Position numbers and translations under genes: made by a program. This document shows positions 41,354 through 53,693 of a DNA stretch of 64,000 nt, one piece after another; the first letter of the stretch is position 1; every line of letters starts with the position of its first letter. The notes under the pieces are model-generated. The model worked only from the letters and a program-made list of their open reading frames with translations. It was not told the origin of the DNA and did no database searches. The DNA is from Utricularia gibba (lineage: Eukaryota > Streptophyta > Magnoliopsida > Lamiales > Lentibulariaceae). The stretch is from positions 1,054,001-1,118,000 of the forward strand of contig CM007991.1 of the NCBI GenBank assembly GCA_002189035.1, in the 5' to 3' direction.

Positions 41354-44300
41354 ATGGATTTGTTGCCTGGGGACTCGCCCCAGATCTTGAGGAAGAGTAA
41401 GCAGCGGTTCCGCTCCCTCAAGCTCGTAAACGTCAATGGTGACGACCTTCTTTCCGGCACGCCATTCGGGGTGGAGTACGGCCAACTTGCTAATGGCCTC
41501 ACTTACTATGTTCGAATCAATTCCAAGCCCAGAATGAGGGCTGCGCTTGCTCTCGCTGTTAAGGTTGGGTACGTCCATTTCTCTTAGCTTTCTGTCAATC
41601 AAGATTTCGGGGTCCCCCTCGGTGCTCGTGTACGTTACGCGAGATGAGAAGTTGTTTTTGATAGAGAATTTACGCTTTGGTTTACGACAGCTCAGTTTTG
41701 GAAGAGGAGGAAGAGCGTGGAGTGGCTCATATAGTTGAGCATCTCGCTTTTAGCGCTACTACCAAGTATACGAATCATGACATTGTGAAATTTCTTGAGA
41801 GCATTGGAGCCGAATTCGGTGCCTGTCAAAATGCGGTTACGGCGGCGGATGAAACTGTGTATGAGTTGTTTGTTCCTGTTGACAAACCTGAATTGTTATC
41901 ACAGGCTATTTCTGTTTTGGCAGAGTTCAGTTCTGAGGTTAGTGTTTGTGGTACTTCTGCTGCTTTCTTTTTGAAAATTTACTGAGGTATCTATCACAGG
42001 TTCGTATATCAGCAGATGACTTGGAGAAGGAAAGAGGTGCTGTACTAGAAGAGTATAGGGTAAGTAGGAACGCGAATGGAAGGATGCAGGATGCTCACTG
42101 GGCTCTTATGATGGAAGGTTCAAAAGTAAGGCCCTGTTCGCGCTGGTGTGCTCAACCCATCCTCTTCTGCTTTTTGAACCTTTTTTTTTTTTTTCCAGTT
42201 CAATGTATTTCGTTATCTTAACGCTGATTTATTTGCTGCAGTATGCTGAGCGTTTACCTATTGGGCTTGAAAAGGTTATCCGCAGTGTTACTCCTGAGAC
42301 TGTTAAGGGGTTTTATAAGAAGTGGTATCGTATGCAGAACATGGCTTTGATTGCTGTTGGGGATTTTCAAGACACGCAGGTTAATTTTTTTTTCTTTAAC
42401 TTTGTATGCTGGAATTCGCATTCTTTATTGTAAATATTTCTTTTGATTCACATTCACTATTCTTCTGTTGTGCTAGAGTGTCGTTGAGTTGATAAGGACT
42501 CATTTTGAGGGTAAAGTATCGTTACTTGATCAACCAACACTACCAGAGTTCAAAGTTCCGCCACATGAAGAGCCTCGGTTTTCAAGCTTTGTAGAATCTG
42601 AAGCAGCTGGAGTAAGTGTTGGATTTTCATATCCTATCTCTTAAAATCTATTTTATAATAAGTTCAAGTTAATTTTTTGATTTCCATGAGTTCTTCTCGG
42701 TTGATGTCAATTTGTTTATACTTACAAATACTATTGAATTGCAGTCTGCTGTGATGATCAGCTGCAAGGTCCCAGTAGATGAATTGAAAACTGTTAGAGA
42801 TTACAGGAACTTACTCGCGGAGTCTATGTTTTTTCATGCTCTAAACCAGAGGTTCTTTAAATTATCACGTGCGAATGATCCTCCATACTTTTCATGTTCT
42901 GCTGCCGCAGATGTTCTTGTTTTGCCAACAAAGGCTTATATAATGACTTCTTCTTGTAAACAAAAGGGGACAACTGATGCGCTTAAATCGATGCTGGTTG
43001 AGGTATCACCGCCATCCTCATTAACCCAAGTTTGATAATTCTCTCCACTTAGACCACATTTTTCAGGTTGCCAGGGTTCGTATACATGGTTTTTCTGAAC
43101 GTGAACTGTCCATTGCCCGTTCTCTTTTGATGTCTGAGATTGAATCTGCCTATCTAGAGAGAGATCAAATGCAGTCCGTTAACTTACGAGATGAATACAT
43201 TCAGGTAAGCGCCTGTATCTTTTTCGGGTTCCTGTTGGCTGCATAAAAAAGCATGTGTAAAGAGCTAATTTATTGATGTTGCAGCATTTTCTTCGAAATG
43301 AACCTGTTGTTGGGATTGAATATGAAGCTCAACTTCATAAAACCCTTCTACCTCGTGGGTATTTTGTAATTCTTCATTATGGCTCCTTTACTACTAGAAA
43401 ATCTTAAGTTTATTCTGATCTTGTCGCTTCCAGAAATATCAGCATCTGAGGTATCAAAATATGCTGAGAATTTTCGGACTTCATTTAACTGTGTCATAAA
43501 AGCTATTGAGCCTCAAGCATCCGCAACAGTGGATGATTTAAGAAATGTTGTTTTATGGGTCAATTCTATTGAAAAGGAAGGAAATATTTCTCCCTGGGCT
43601 GAGGAGAGGATCCCAGAAGACATTATAAGTGCATTGCCGAATCCAGGGTAAGCTCACATTGTCTTTGCGCCAATTGTTCATTGACCAAGTAGTTTTAGGG
43701 TTCATAAACTGTTTTATTCAATGGTATATATTGCAGTTAATAAACAAAGAACTTCTAGTTTTTTTTTTCTTTTCAGAAGTTGGGTGCTGTTTGCTGTTTG
43801 AGCATAGAACTCATGCTTTTGAATGGATATCTGCATCTGTGCAGAATTGTGAAGATTGTTTTGTCCTTTGTCATTTTTGCTAATTTCTATGTTAAATTTG
43901 TGCAATGCGTCTTGTCATATCATGTATCTCCCTGAGTATTATTCATCATTCTCGGTTTAGTTTCTGGTTTTGTTAATGGCCCTTCCATTAACTGGACCGC
44001 ACAATTAGACTACTCAGTGTGCTGTACTCCATTGATCCATCTGACCTTAACCGAGACTTTATAATTTATCATTTTTTCAACAGTTCATAGCCATGGTGTA
44101 GAATGCCAATGATTCTATCTTACAGGTTCAAGTTTAATTGGCTACTAATGATGGATTTTTTTTGGGTTTTCATTAACAGTCATGTGGTGCAGCAATTTGA
44201 TTGTTCCAGTATTGATGCAACTGAATTGATTCTTTCAAATGGCATGCGCGTTTGTTTGAAATGCACCAACTTCTTCGATGATCAGGTAACATCATTGTAA

Positions 44301-47300
44301 AATAGAAATTTGAGCCCTTTGGTTTGTATGTGAGTGTCACTAAAATATTATCTTCGATGATCATCTGATTTTATGAAGCTAAATGTTTTACGTTGACTTC
44401 AAGAACCTCCTTTATGTTACTTTGTGTTTACCCTTTGTTTTTATTTTTATAAAAGGTTCTATTTACTGGATTCTCTTTCGGCGGCTTATCCGAACTCCAA
44501 GAAAATGAATACTTTTCCTGTTCGATGGGCCCCACTATTGCTGGAGAAATAGGCGTATTTGGTCATCGCCCTTCAGTATTACTGGATATGCTTGCTGGAA
44601 AAAGAGCTGAACTGGGCACAAGCCTCGGAGCATATATGAGAAGCTTTTCTGGTGATTGCTCGCCTTCTGACTTGGAAACAGCTTTGCAGGTTTGCTAGTA
44701 TGATAAGATGATTTGCATCTGAGATGTCCTATTATTCATTTCAAACTTTTATCTTAGCCTTATATCCAAACGCGTCTAGGTTAGTTGTCATTTCTGTGAT
44801 GCTGCTACACTTGCTTAGCTCATGGATTTTACTAGGATGAGCATCTGGATATTGTTGTCAAACTTTTACTCTCGCATTTTGCCCAAGTATTTGATTCATA
44901 TGTTTACTGGCTCGATTAATTGCTCCATTATCTTTTAAGTAGAGATTGTAGCTGATGCCAAAAAGTCAATGATGGCACAATGATACTGTCTCCGTATTTT
45001 CATTAAACTTTGTAGTGCTAAATAATGCATTCTCGGTCCATCTTTTCCATAAAGAAATTGTTACTGTAGATTGATTCAATAACTGCAGATACTGCCTCTT
45101 TGGATGCTTTCGTGTTGTTAAGTAAGAGTGCATAAGATTGTAAACTGTAGAGCACTCCTCCTATAGACCTTCACGTTTTTTCTTCTTTCTTCTGGCAGTT
45201 GGTCTATCAGCTTTTTTCAACGGACCTTATTCCAATGGAAGAAGATGTGAAAATAGTAATGCAAATGGCAGAAGAATCTGTTCGTGCTCAAGAGAGAGAT
45301 CCCCATACTGTATTTTTGAACCGTGTGAGAGAGATCAATTATGGAAACTCTTACTTTTTCAGGGTATACAGCTATGATGCTATCCTATTTTCTTTTATTT
45401 ACTTAGACCACAAAATAATTGCGAGTTCTTCCTTGCAGCCAATCAAAATTGGAGACCTGAAAAAGGTGGATCCCTCTAGGGCTTGTGAATACTTTAACAG
45501 TTGCTTTAAGGATCCGTCAACTTTCACTGTTGTGATTGTTGGTAATATTGATACAGAAGTCGCCCTTCCTCTTATATTGCTCTACTTGGTATAGGTTTTA
45601 TCTTGTTTCTTCTGATGTGTCTCTTCTCTTGCCTATATTAACAGAAATTTAGATATGCAGGGCGGAATTCCAAGACCTCCCAACCCCATAATGAGTTATA
45701 AACGTGATGAACTCAAGGGCTTACCATTTACCTTCCCATCCAGTGTTATTCGGTAAGATACTCGAAGTTCTTTCAGATTCTGTTGCATTTATGGTTCGGT
45801 TGTGCAATGAATCGGTGTGGCCTGCGTTCACCTGCCCACCCACCCCCAATTGTTTTTACGTTTTCTTCTGTGTTCATATTACACGTGTACTTACTGTAAC
45901 CTGACATAAAAAATATCCTTATAGAGAAGTTGTCCTGAGCCCAATGGTTGAAGCCCAGTGTTCAGTCCAGTTATGCTTTCCAGTTGTGCTTAAGAATGAA
46001 AAGATGGTAAGTTCGCAAATTACCTAGAACATTTTTAACTTTGATATCTGGTTACTTCATTGTCGTAATTGATTTTGTAAGGGAATGCAGCACATATTAC
46101 CCTGATAGATATTGTGTTTTCTTTGTCTTTCAGATGGAGGACGTTCACCTGACTGGATTAATGTGCAAACTCTTCGAAACAAAAATATTGCAAGTCCTTC
46201 GTTTCCAGCATGGGCAGGTACTTGCATAAATATTCTGCAGTGCCCATCTAATCCTCTTGAGATTTCTAGGCTTTCTGAAATCCATGTTAACCCACAGATC
46301 TACTCAACTGGGGTTTCAGTCTTTCTTGGCGGTAATAAACCTTCCAGAATTGGTGATATTCGTGGAGATATAAGTGTGAATTTTTCATGCGATCCGGACA
46401 TTTCCAATACTCTGGTCAGCCTTTTTTCATTTCTTTGAATGACATTTACTGTCTTACCAGTTGTTTCAGCTGAGTGGGCGGCCGGTGGGTCTGCACCATA
46501 ATTTCGTTGTACTTTATTCTCTAGTCAATCCATGCAGGTTAACCTTGCTCTAGCTGAGATCCAGCGCCTTCAAGAAGAAGGCCCTTCAGAGGTAGATGTT
46601 TCTACTGTCCTTGAAATAGAACAGAGGGCTCATGAGAATGGATTACAGGTTTGTTTTTAACAATAATGGGATTTTTTATTCTTCTACATTTTGGTTTTTG
46701 ATAACACGTTAAATTTCTTTTTTGTTTTTTTTATCAATGTCTATACAGGAGAATTACTATTGGTTAGAGAGGATACTACGGAGCTACCAGTCAAGGATCT
46801 TTTCTGGTGATGTTGGTGCTTCCTTCAAGGTTTGGCATTTTTTTTTTCATCTTTGCCCATTTTTGTTGTGTTCTTCACGGCGGCAAACTGATTTCACGGT
46901 CCCATAAAATGCTGCATGTGAGCATTTCTTAGTGGGATTCCAACGTGTTTCAAAGAATTACCTGTGCCTCAACAAAGAGACTTTTTCAAGGGAATTCCGT
47001 TTTCCTTCTGTCCTTGCAGATCCAAGACGAAAGCCGTATCCAAGTGAGGAAGACGTTGACCCCATTAACAGCCAGGATGGCGTTGCAGAGGATTATACCT
47101 TATCCTTGCAAAAAGCAATATACTGTAGTCATTCTCATGCCAAAGTTATCCCTCATCAAGAGACTTAAGTCGTTCTTCAAATCCACAGATATTAAGGTTA
47201 TTGTTCAGTTCTTCTGGTTATAGCGGGGATCACTTTCAAAGTTGATCTTTGAGGATGATATTTCTTACCAATGTCCCAGTCTTCTTGTACAGATCTTGCT

Positions 47301-47373
47301 TGGAATCGCGGGTTCAGCAATAATCGCCCACAGTATATGGAAATTGTATCAAAGGGCATCCAGATCTGAGTGA
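41354..47373 (+). CDS. M16 family zinc protease, PQQL-like
   Basis: A complete gene of about 23 exons, around 1,000 residues. It starts MDLLPGDSPQILRKSK. The inverted zinc motif HIVEH (codons 41728-41742) lies in GVAHIVEHLAFSATTKYTNHD, followed by the distal Glu region LEKERGAVLEEYR. The second half has the inactive M16 repeat (ELILSNGMRVCLKCTNFFDDQ, FGGLSELQE, DPSTFTVVIVGNID) and C-terminal blocks such as YSTGVSVFLGGNKPSR and LALAEIQRLQEEGPSE. This is the plant family annotated as zinc protease PQQL-like, related to E. coli PqqL/insulinase; its substrate in plants is not known to me. The last exon (stop at 47371-47373) encodes ILLGIAGSAIIAHSIW then basic residues, a hydrophobic tail. No targeting peptide is evident at the N-terminus. 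Intron retention before the last exon would replace this tail. Confidence 0.93.
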
Positions 47374-47979
47374 AGAGATGTCTCTGGTATGCAGCAATAC
47401 ATTTGAAGTAGATGAATGGAATGATCGTCTTTCAATGGAAATGATGTCATCTAGGCTAGCAAGACCCGTGAATATTATTTGCCTAATTCTTTCATTGGGA
47501 CTGGTTCCATGTTCACAGTACATCATGGTCCATACACATCTGTGCCCAGGGGAATGCTGTAACTGCTTAAACTAGCACTGGAGGACTGATAGTGAAATTC
47601 GTTAATGAGATTGTGTAAATTTAGTGTGTGATGATTGTAAGGGAATGATGCTTTCGATTGATGCATTTCTTGCAACAGTTTTGAGAGTGGACCGGCAAAT
47701 TGAACTTTGCAACATTTGAGGAAATGGAAACTCCTAAGAATCCACACCTCAAGTTTTAATGTGCACCATTAAAGTAGAGGTGTAAGCAAGCCTAAGCCGT
47801 AACCATCCATCATAAGAATTCATTCATTGAAGAGGAGCCACCAACAAACAAAAACAAGGTGGGGGAAGTAACAACACAAACAGCAATCTCCTTAAAAATT
47901 AGAACTAAAATCCTATATATCCTCCAATGCAAGAAATACATACAACCCGAAGGCATTAGGTGACGTTAGAATCTCGGGA
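47374..47979. other. convergent 3' UTR interval
   Basis: Non-coding sequence between the protease stop (+) and the membrane-protein stop (-). It should contain the two 3' UTRs. Short frames on both strands are not supported. Confidence 0.5.
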
Positions 47980-49140
47980 TCATACGCCACCAACAAGACT
48001 GGTGGGGGACTGCTGGCTGGGATTGAAGAGGCTCAGTTCCACAAAGACTTCGTCCTTGTCTGTTTTGTGAAAGGATATGGATCCACGCTTTCCAGATGCA
48101 GAGGAAACTCTTGATGGACTAACCATTGTGCTTTCATCAAGGGGGCTACCGTTGGCAATCAAGGAGATGGTTTCGGCATACTCTGTGCCTGCCCTCATTG
48201 ATGGCCCTGTGCATCTTTGCAGACTCCTTAGAGATAGAGAATCTGCAATAGGGAGGTATACAAGCATGTAGATACCGACCCCAGCGCAGCTTACTAGAGA
48301 GAGAAATGCTAAGAATGACATTGCATCAAAGAGGAGTCTCTCTGGATTAGATAGGACAGATAAACCAAGTAGAAGAACCCTCAGTGGAAGAGAACTCGAA
48401 ATACAAAAGATTAAAGTGTATACTCTCCGCTGCAAAACCTTATTTATAACCAGATGAAGAATTTGCCTACCAAGCCAAAATAAGTAAGCAGTCACAGCTG
48501 TGGCAAAAATCCCAAGTAATATGGTACTCAATAGCGGATAAGTGCAGAGAGCTACATCATCACGTGCCTTGGATGTAGAAGCTGCTTCAACAAAATAAGA
48601 AGCAAGCTTGGGGTTGACTTCTCTCCTGTACTTGGGTCCGATTAAAATGACTACGAGTTGAAGTATAAGCATAGGAAAGCAAAACAGAAGAACAGAACTG
48701 GCAGTTTTCCAGTTCCAATTCGGGCTTAGCATTCCTGTCTTATGCACGGATGCACGAAGAAGAAAGATCAGGGTGAGAAACAAGCAAGGTTCCGCAAATC
48801 CAAGGTTTGAAATAATGTAGCACTTGCAAACATTGTCCTGCAATTTTGAGTTCAATGCATACAGCGTCTTCCCATTGTGTCTCAAAAGATTCAACCTGAT
48901 AATCTCGCCAGTACCCCACCAAACCGCAAAGAGGATGTAAAAAATCCTGATAATCCAGGGACCGGTGAAGTAATTGAGCTGAAAGAGTCCTTGCCCAAGG
49001 ATCTTGCTGCGGAAGTGAAATGAATATATGATGCAAAATAATCCTAAGACAACCAGTATAGCAACCAGGAAGATAGTCGCCACACCAAAGGCATCAGCAA
49101 TAACACTTTCCAGGGGCATTACCCAAAACACAGATGCCAA
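47980..49140 (-). CDS. plant seven-span membrane protein, function unknown
   Basis: A 386-codon intronless frame. Hydropathy by eye gives seven membrane segments at about residues 12-38, 57-76, 108-128, 148-168, 200-222, 240-262 and 270-295. A hydrophilic C-terminal tail of about 85 residues, rich in Ser/Thr, follows (GSPLDESTMVSPSRVSSASGKRGS). A conserved-looking stretch is NVCKCYIISNLGFAEPCLFL between segments two and three. The seven-span plan with a cytosolic Ser-rich tail recalls plant GPCR-candidate proteins, but I cannot name the family. The 5' UTR probably contains introns up to about 49,800. Convergent with the protease gene and divergent from the PHD-SWIB gene. Confidence 0.8.
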   Translation of the reverse strand: MASVFWVMPLESVIADAFGVATIFLVAILVVLGLFCIIYSFHFRSKILGQGLFQLNYFTGPWIIRIFYILFAVWWGTGEIIRLNLLRHNGKTLYALNSKLQDNVCKCYIISNLGFAEPCLFLTLIFLLRASVHKTGMLSPNWNWKTASSVLLFCFPMLILQLVVILIGPKYRREVNPKLASYFVEAASTSKARDDVALCTYPLLSTILLGIFATAVTAYLFWLGRQILHLVINKVLQRRVYTLIFCISSSLPLRVLLLGLSVLSNPERLLFDAMSFLAFLSLVSCAGVGIYMLVYLPIADSLSLRSLQRCTGPSMRAGTEYAETISLIANGSPLDESTMVSPSRVSSASGKRGSISFHKTDKDEVFVELSLFNPSQQSPTSLVGGV

Positions 49141-50535
49141 GCATGCTCGAAACTCCTCTTACTTAGAAGTGATTTTCCAAAACAATGCAACAGAGACAAG
49201 GGGCAACTAAAGAACACCCTCCAAAAAATCATATGCGCGCACTTGATACTCGAAAGACTGCTTATAAACTCTTCTGTTGATGAACAGAAGACTTAAAGAC
49301 TGTTCCTTTAAACGTTGCGACCCCTGCCTTATCAGTAAGTCAGCCGAAACCTCAATCCAAAAGGTAAGAACCAACAGGAGCAACCCTTCAGGCTGCAAAC
49401 CCAGTACCTTCAAAAAGAAAGACAGATTTAATTTCAACAGATAACCAGGATAATGTGAACAGATCATTCGCAAGAATCAACAGGTGCAAAGTAAGTGCCA
49501 ATGATAGGAGAATGGTACGCTGAGCACAGAAACACTTGCAAAAACTCCCAAAAAGTATCTCATATTTGAAGAGACAACAGCCAAAAACAACACGACCACA
49601 CACAACAAAAAGATCACGCCAAAAACGCACAACTAACTTAAATAATCCACAGGGTAACTCCAACACATCAAATGAGAAAAAAATTCACGGGAATTGAAAA
49701 GAAAAAAACCCCAAAACCTAAAATTGAAATGGGGGAAAAAGAATAAGCACATAAAACTTACCCCTTCCAAGTCAAAGATCCCGGAGATTATGCGACAAAC
49801 ACCAGAGCCAAAATTGCTGAAAAGAAACACTAATGGGAAGCAAGAAAATGTGGAAGAAAAAACAACGGACGATAGAGAAGAAGATGGTGCAGAGGCGCTT
49901 CCGTGCTGACAGGCGACAGCCTATCGCCAGCAAATTTTAGAAAATAAATTAAAATTAAAATTATTTTTTTAATATTCTTCAAGAGTTAAAATCCATGAAA
50001 AATCTCTTCACTGCTAAAGAGAAGGCGGGTTACTGATTTATTTTTATTTTTATTTTGAATCTCTATTTTTTTAATATGTGTTTTTTTAAATGTTGCCATG
50101 TGCGTGCTTGATTTTTACAGTTTACCCAAAGCGGTTAAAAGTAAAAAGCCCAATTTCACTGCGGTTTGCGCGCACTCAGATCAGTATTGAATTGATTGGT
50201 TTTCTGTTTTCGATGCGGTGTCTGACACGTCTTGCGAGTATTGTTTTGTGACAAAGTTCCAAAGATCAACGATCTCTCTTTCTGCTCCACTCGCTGCCAA
50301 TCGGAGTCGCATTGCAGGGGAATGTGCATGCTGCATGAGTGAAACGAAAGCCGAAAAGGAAGAAGTGGCAATTTTCGGTTATTTTGTATGAGGTTGAGTT
50401 GAGTTGAGGTGCATTTTTCTAGTTCCTGCTATCAGAAGTTGCTCGTCTCGTTTCTTCAGTTCATTTGCAGTAATACTTGATGGATGATATATGTGCAGTG
50501 AGAGGAGTACAGAAGCAAGTTTCCTTGCGTGAGTG
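49141..50535. other. leader of the membrane-protein gene and divergent promoter region
   Basis: 49141-49900 looks like spliced 5' UTR of the minus-strand gene, with several frames that lack family matches. 49930-50110 is AT-rich. 50110-50535 has balanced composition and holds the promoter and leader of the PHD-SWIB gene. Confidence 0.45.
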
Positions 50536-53374
50536 ATGAAGAGCAAACGCAAGAAGAGGAGGGTTGTCGTGAATAAGGAGGACAATTCAGAAAACTGGTG
50601 TTTTGTTTGCAAAGATGGCGGCAGTCTTCGTATCTGTGATAGCAAGTTTGTGCCTTTCTATTCCTGCACATGTTTTTTTAAATGACATGTAATCGCAGAT
50701 TGATTGTTTTTTTGCCACTTGGAAGAAATTAATTAGCTTAGTTCTGCGTTACCTTAATGCAGTTCTGGTAAGTGGTTTTTCGTGCTTGTAAATGTGAAAG
50801 TATGAATATCATGAGCAGAACTAGTTTTGATAACTGAGGAGAACCAAACTTACTCACCTACGTTAGTTTTCAGAGATTTTTGTACAATGCTCTTTCGTTT
50901 TTTTCAGGGACTGTGTGAAATCTTACCATCCTGAATGCGTTGGAAGGGATGATTCGTTTCTAGAAAGTGATAAGATCTGGGTTTGTGGTAGGTAAATTCA
51001 AATGTTGTTTCACAATATGACTAAACTTAAATGATAAGTGCTGACTTTGTGTGGAATATTACCATCCTTGCTCTTTCACTTGGTTAACACCAGTTAAGGC
51101 AGATGGACGCCGTATCATTACTCACCCTTTCAGAGAGAGAGAGAGAGAAACCGACTCTGACTTTGAAAAGGATTCTTGTTTTTTGCAGCACGGCATTCTT
51201 GCTTTCGTTGTCGGAAATCTTCTAGTTTTCATTGCTACACCTGTTCAAATTCTGTATGTCGCCGCTGCTTACCGGCCTCTGATTTCCTGCAACTCAAGGA
51301 GATAAATGGATTCTGCTCTGTCTGCTTGAGGCTTGTGCTGCTTATTGAAGAGAACAAGGATTACGACTCAGATGGTGTATGTTCTTTCTCAACAGCTAAT
51401 GCACGCTCTATGGTTTCTGATGGTGGCTGCCTGCAATTTGCATGAAAACATTTTTTTTGTGTGTGAATGCGAAAGTTAAAGCTTTCATTTTATATAATTT
51501 CTCATGGTTTCCTTTTTTTTCCAGGAAAAAGTTGATTTTAAGGACAGAGAAACATGTGAGGGTTTATACATGGAATATTATTTGATCATTAAAGAGCAGG
51601 AAGGGTTTGGGGTCAATGATATTGTTGATGCAATAGAAAGAAAGGAGAAAGAGGGCAGCAAATATAGTTCTACTTCTGAGGAATTTGAGGACAAGGAGGA
51701 ATCACAAACCCATGATAGTAATGATGATGATGAGGAAGAGGAGGGGGAGGAAGAGGAAGAGGAGGATGAGGTGTACATGAAAAAGAAGAAAGGATGGACC
51801 AAGGCAAATCGTCATGAAAAAGTGCCTGCCTTAAAAAATTCAGTGAATTCGAATAATCTGGAGTTTGTTGGATGGGGTTCAAGTGTCCTGATGGACTTCC
51901 TCAAGTCAATTGATAGGAGAACCAGTGAAAAGTTGTCTCAGAATGAGGTGACATCCATTGTAAATCAGTATGTTAAAGCAAAAAATTTGTTTCATCCACA
52001 GAAGAAGCGAATGATACTGTGTGATGAAAGGCTACAACTTCTGTTTGGGAAAAAAATGATTAGTAAACTTCGAGTGTATGAACTCCTGGAGACCCATTTT
52101 TCCAAAGAGAAAGATGATTCTGAAGATGATCAGCTGGACTCTGAGTCTGAAAGTGATTCTGATGATGTTGAAACTAAAAGTCAAAGGAAGCTGGATTCAG
52201 GGAAGAACACCCAAAAAAAAGGAGGGAAAATCACTGCCCTTCAGAGTCTCTTTGCTTCCATTACAGTTGAAAACATGAAACTCGTTTACTTGAGGAGAAG
52301 CTTGCTACGTGAATTACTAAAGAATCCAGCATCAATTGAAGAAAAGGTTATTGGATGCTATGTTCGAGTAAAATCTAGTCTATGTGGTAATCATACAGAA
52401 AATCTTTACAGGCTCATACAAGTTAAGGGTTAGTTCAATGCAGCCTACTTTTACAACAGTGTACTGTTACATCTATCATCCTTGTTCATTTTTCAGCTAA
52501 ATTGCAGATTTTTCCGTTAAATTCAATATCATATTTCTTGCAATTTGAGGTCTCAGGTGTAAGAACAGTTTCAAATGGCGAATATTGTATTTTGTTGCGG
52601 GATACAACTGATGAAGTTTGCATGAGTCTCGTTTCAGACGAGGACTTCTCTGCGGTAGTTGTATTAAAGTTACATTACTTTAAGGTTCCAAGCATTTCCA
52701 GTTATTTATGCATTTTACCATGCTATAACAGGAGGAATGTGAGAAGTTGAAGCAAACTATCCAAGCTGGTCAGCTTGAGAGGCCCACTGTAGTAAGTAGT
52801 AAACTATGCCATGTACGCATGTATTTTTGAACTTGTGGGCTGGTAGATGCAGCATCTTTAATTTAATTTTGAAAGGGGATATGATCACCAAATATCTTCC
52901 TTTGCAGGAGGATCTTCAACGTAAAGCTGAAATCCTACACAAGGATCTCATGAATAATGTATTGTTGTTGTACATCCACTCTGTTGGAATATAATTATTC
53001 TTGTTCGAATGACTTATTACATTTTTTCAAAGTTTTATCCTACTTGTTCAAACGCTTAATGCAGTGGATCAGTAAAGAAATTGCCTTGCTGAATAACCTC
53101 ATCGAGAGAGCCAATGAGAAGGGGTGGAGAGGAGAATATCCTTTCTCAGTTATGTTTTTCTCTGGATTTCAGTGTAAAGTTGTTCTTATGCCTTAGGAGG
53201 TATTAATGTTATAAAGTACTTACAACAGTTATAGTGATCGGGTGCTCTTCCTTAATTCATTGTTTTACACTTTTTGAGTACTTGGAGAGGAGAAGAAAAC
53301 TTCAAGATCCAACAGAAAAGCTGAAGTTGCTTGGAACTGTTCCCACTGTGACCCCAGACCCAGAGATAACTTGA
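50536..53374 (+). CDS. PHD-SWIB-Plus3 domain chromatin protein (At5g63700-like)
   Basis: About nine exons. The start MKSKRKKRRVVVNKED is a basic nuclear-signal-like patch. A PHD finger follows: [29 protein letters not shown], then KIWVCARHSCFRCRKSS and further Cys pairs (CYTCSNSVCRRC). An acidic run of Asp/Glu (51720-51770) separates this from a SWIB domain (GWGSSVLMDFLKSID, then MILCDERLQLLFGKKMISKLRVYELLETHF). A Plus3 domain (YLRRSLLRELLKNPASIEEKVIGCYVRVKS, then NGEYCILLRDTTDEVCMSLVSD) and a helical region (WISKEIALLNNLIERANEKGWR) complete it, ending VTPDPEIT at 53374. It lacks the C-terminal GYF domain found in some relatives such as At5g08430. The architecture points to chromatin or transcription-elongation work in the nucleus; exact partners are unknown. 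Confidence 0.9.
51132..51149 (+). repeat. GA microsatellite in intron
   Basis: A (GA)n run lies in the intron just before the ARHSCF exon of the PHD-SWIB gene. It keeps a short frame open but is not coding. Confidence 0.8.
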
Positions 53375-53693
53375 CGCTGCTTCTAATCCTGGAGAAAGCA
53401 CTAGACCGTAGTACTTACTGTGGACTTGCTGGTAGATCCAGATAAAGCATCTACTTTTAGGCCATGGTTACTGGCAGTGAACAAAACTGATGCATTTTCC
53501 TCAAGCTTTTTTTGAGGCTTATCTGTGCTGCTCCTATTCAGAATCATGAGCTTTCTCGGATGTGAAAATTTTGTTTTGAACCAACAATCAATGATCTAAG
53601 GATATCCATTCGCAGTTGGTTTCAGTTTTGAATCAAAATGATCACTTTTCTGAGATAATTTTGTGAGCTACCAAAGAACAATTTGATCCATTC
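53375..53693. other. convergent 3' UTR interval
   Basis: Only about 320 bases separate the stop codons of the PHD-SWIB gene (+) and the PLA2 gene (-). Their 3' UTRs probably meet or overlap here. No coding sequence is seen. Confidence 0.5.

Noticed and set aside
51578-51882. Minus frames rich in Ser/Pro within the PHD-SWIB gene
   Set aside because: Antisense of the acidic Asp/Glu run; no independent support.
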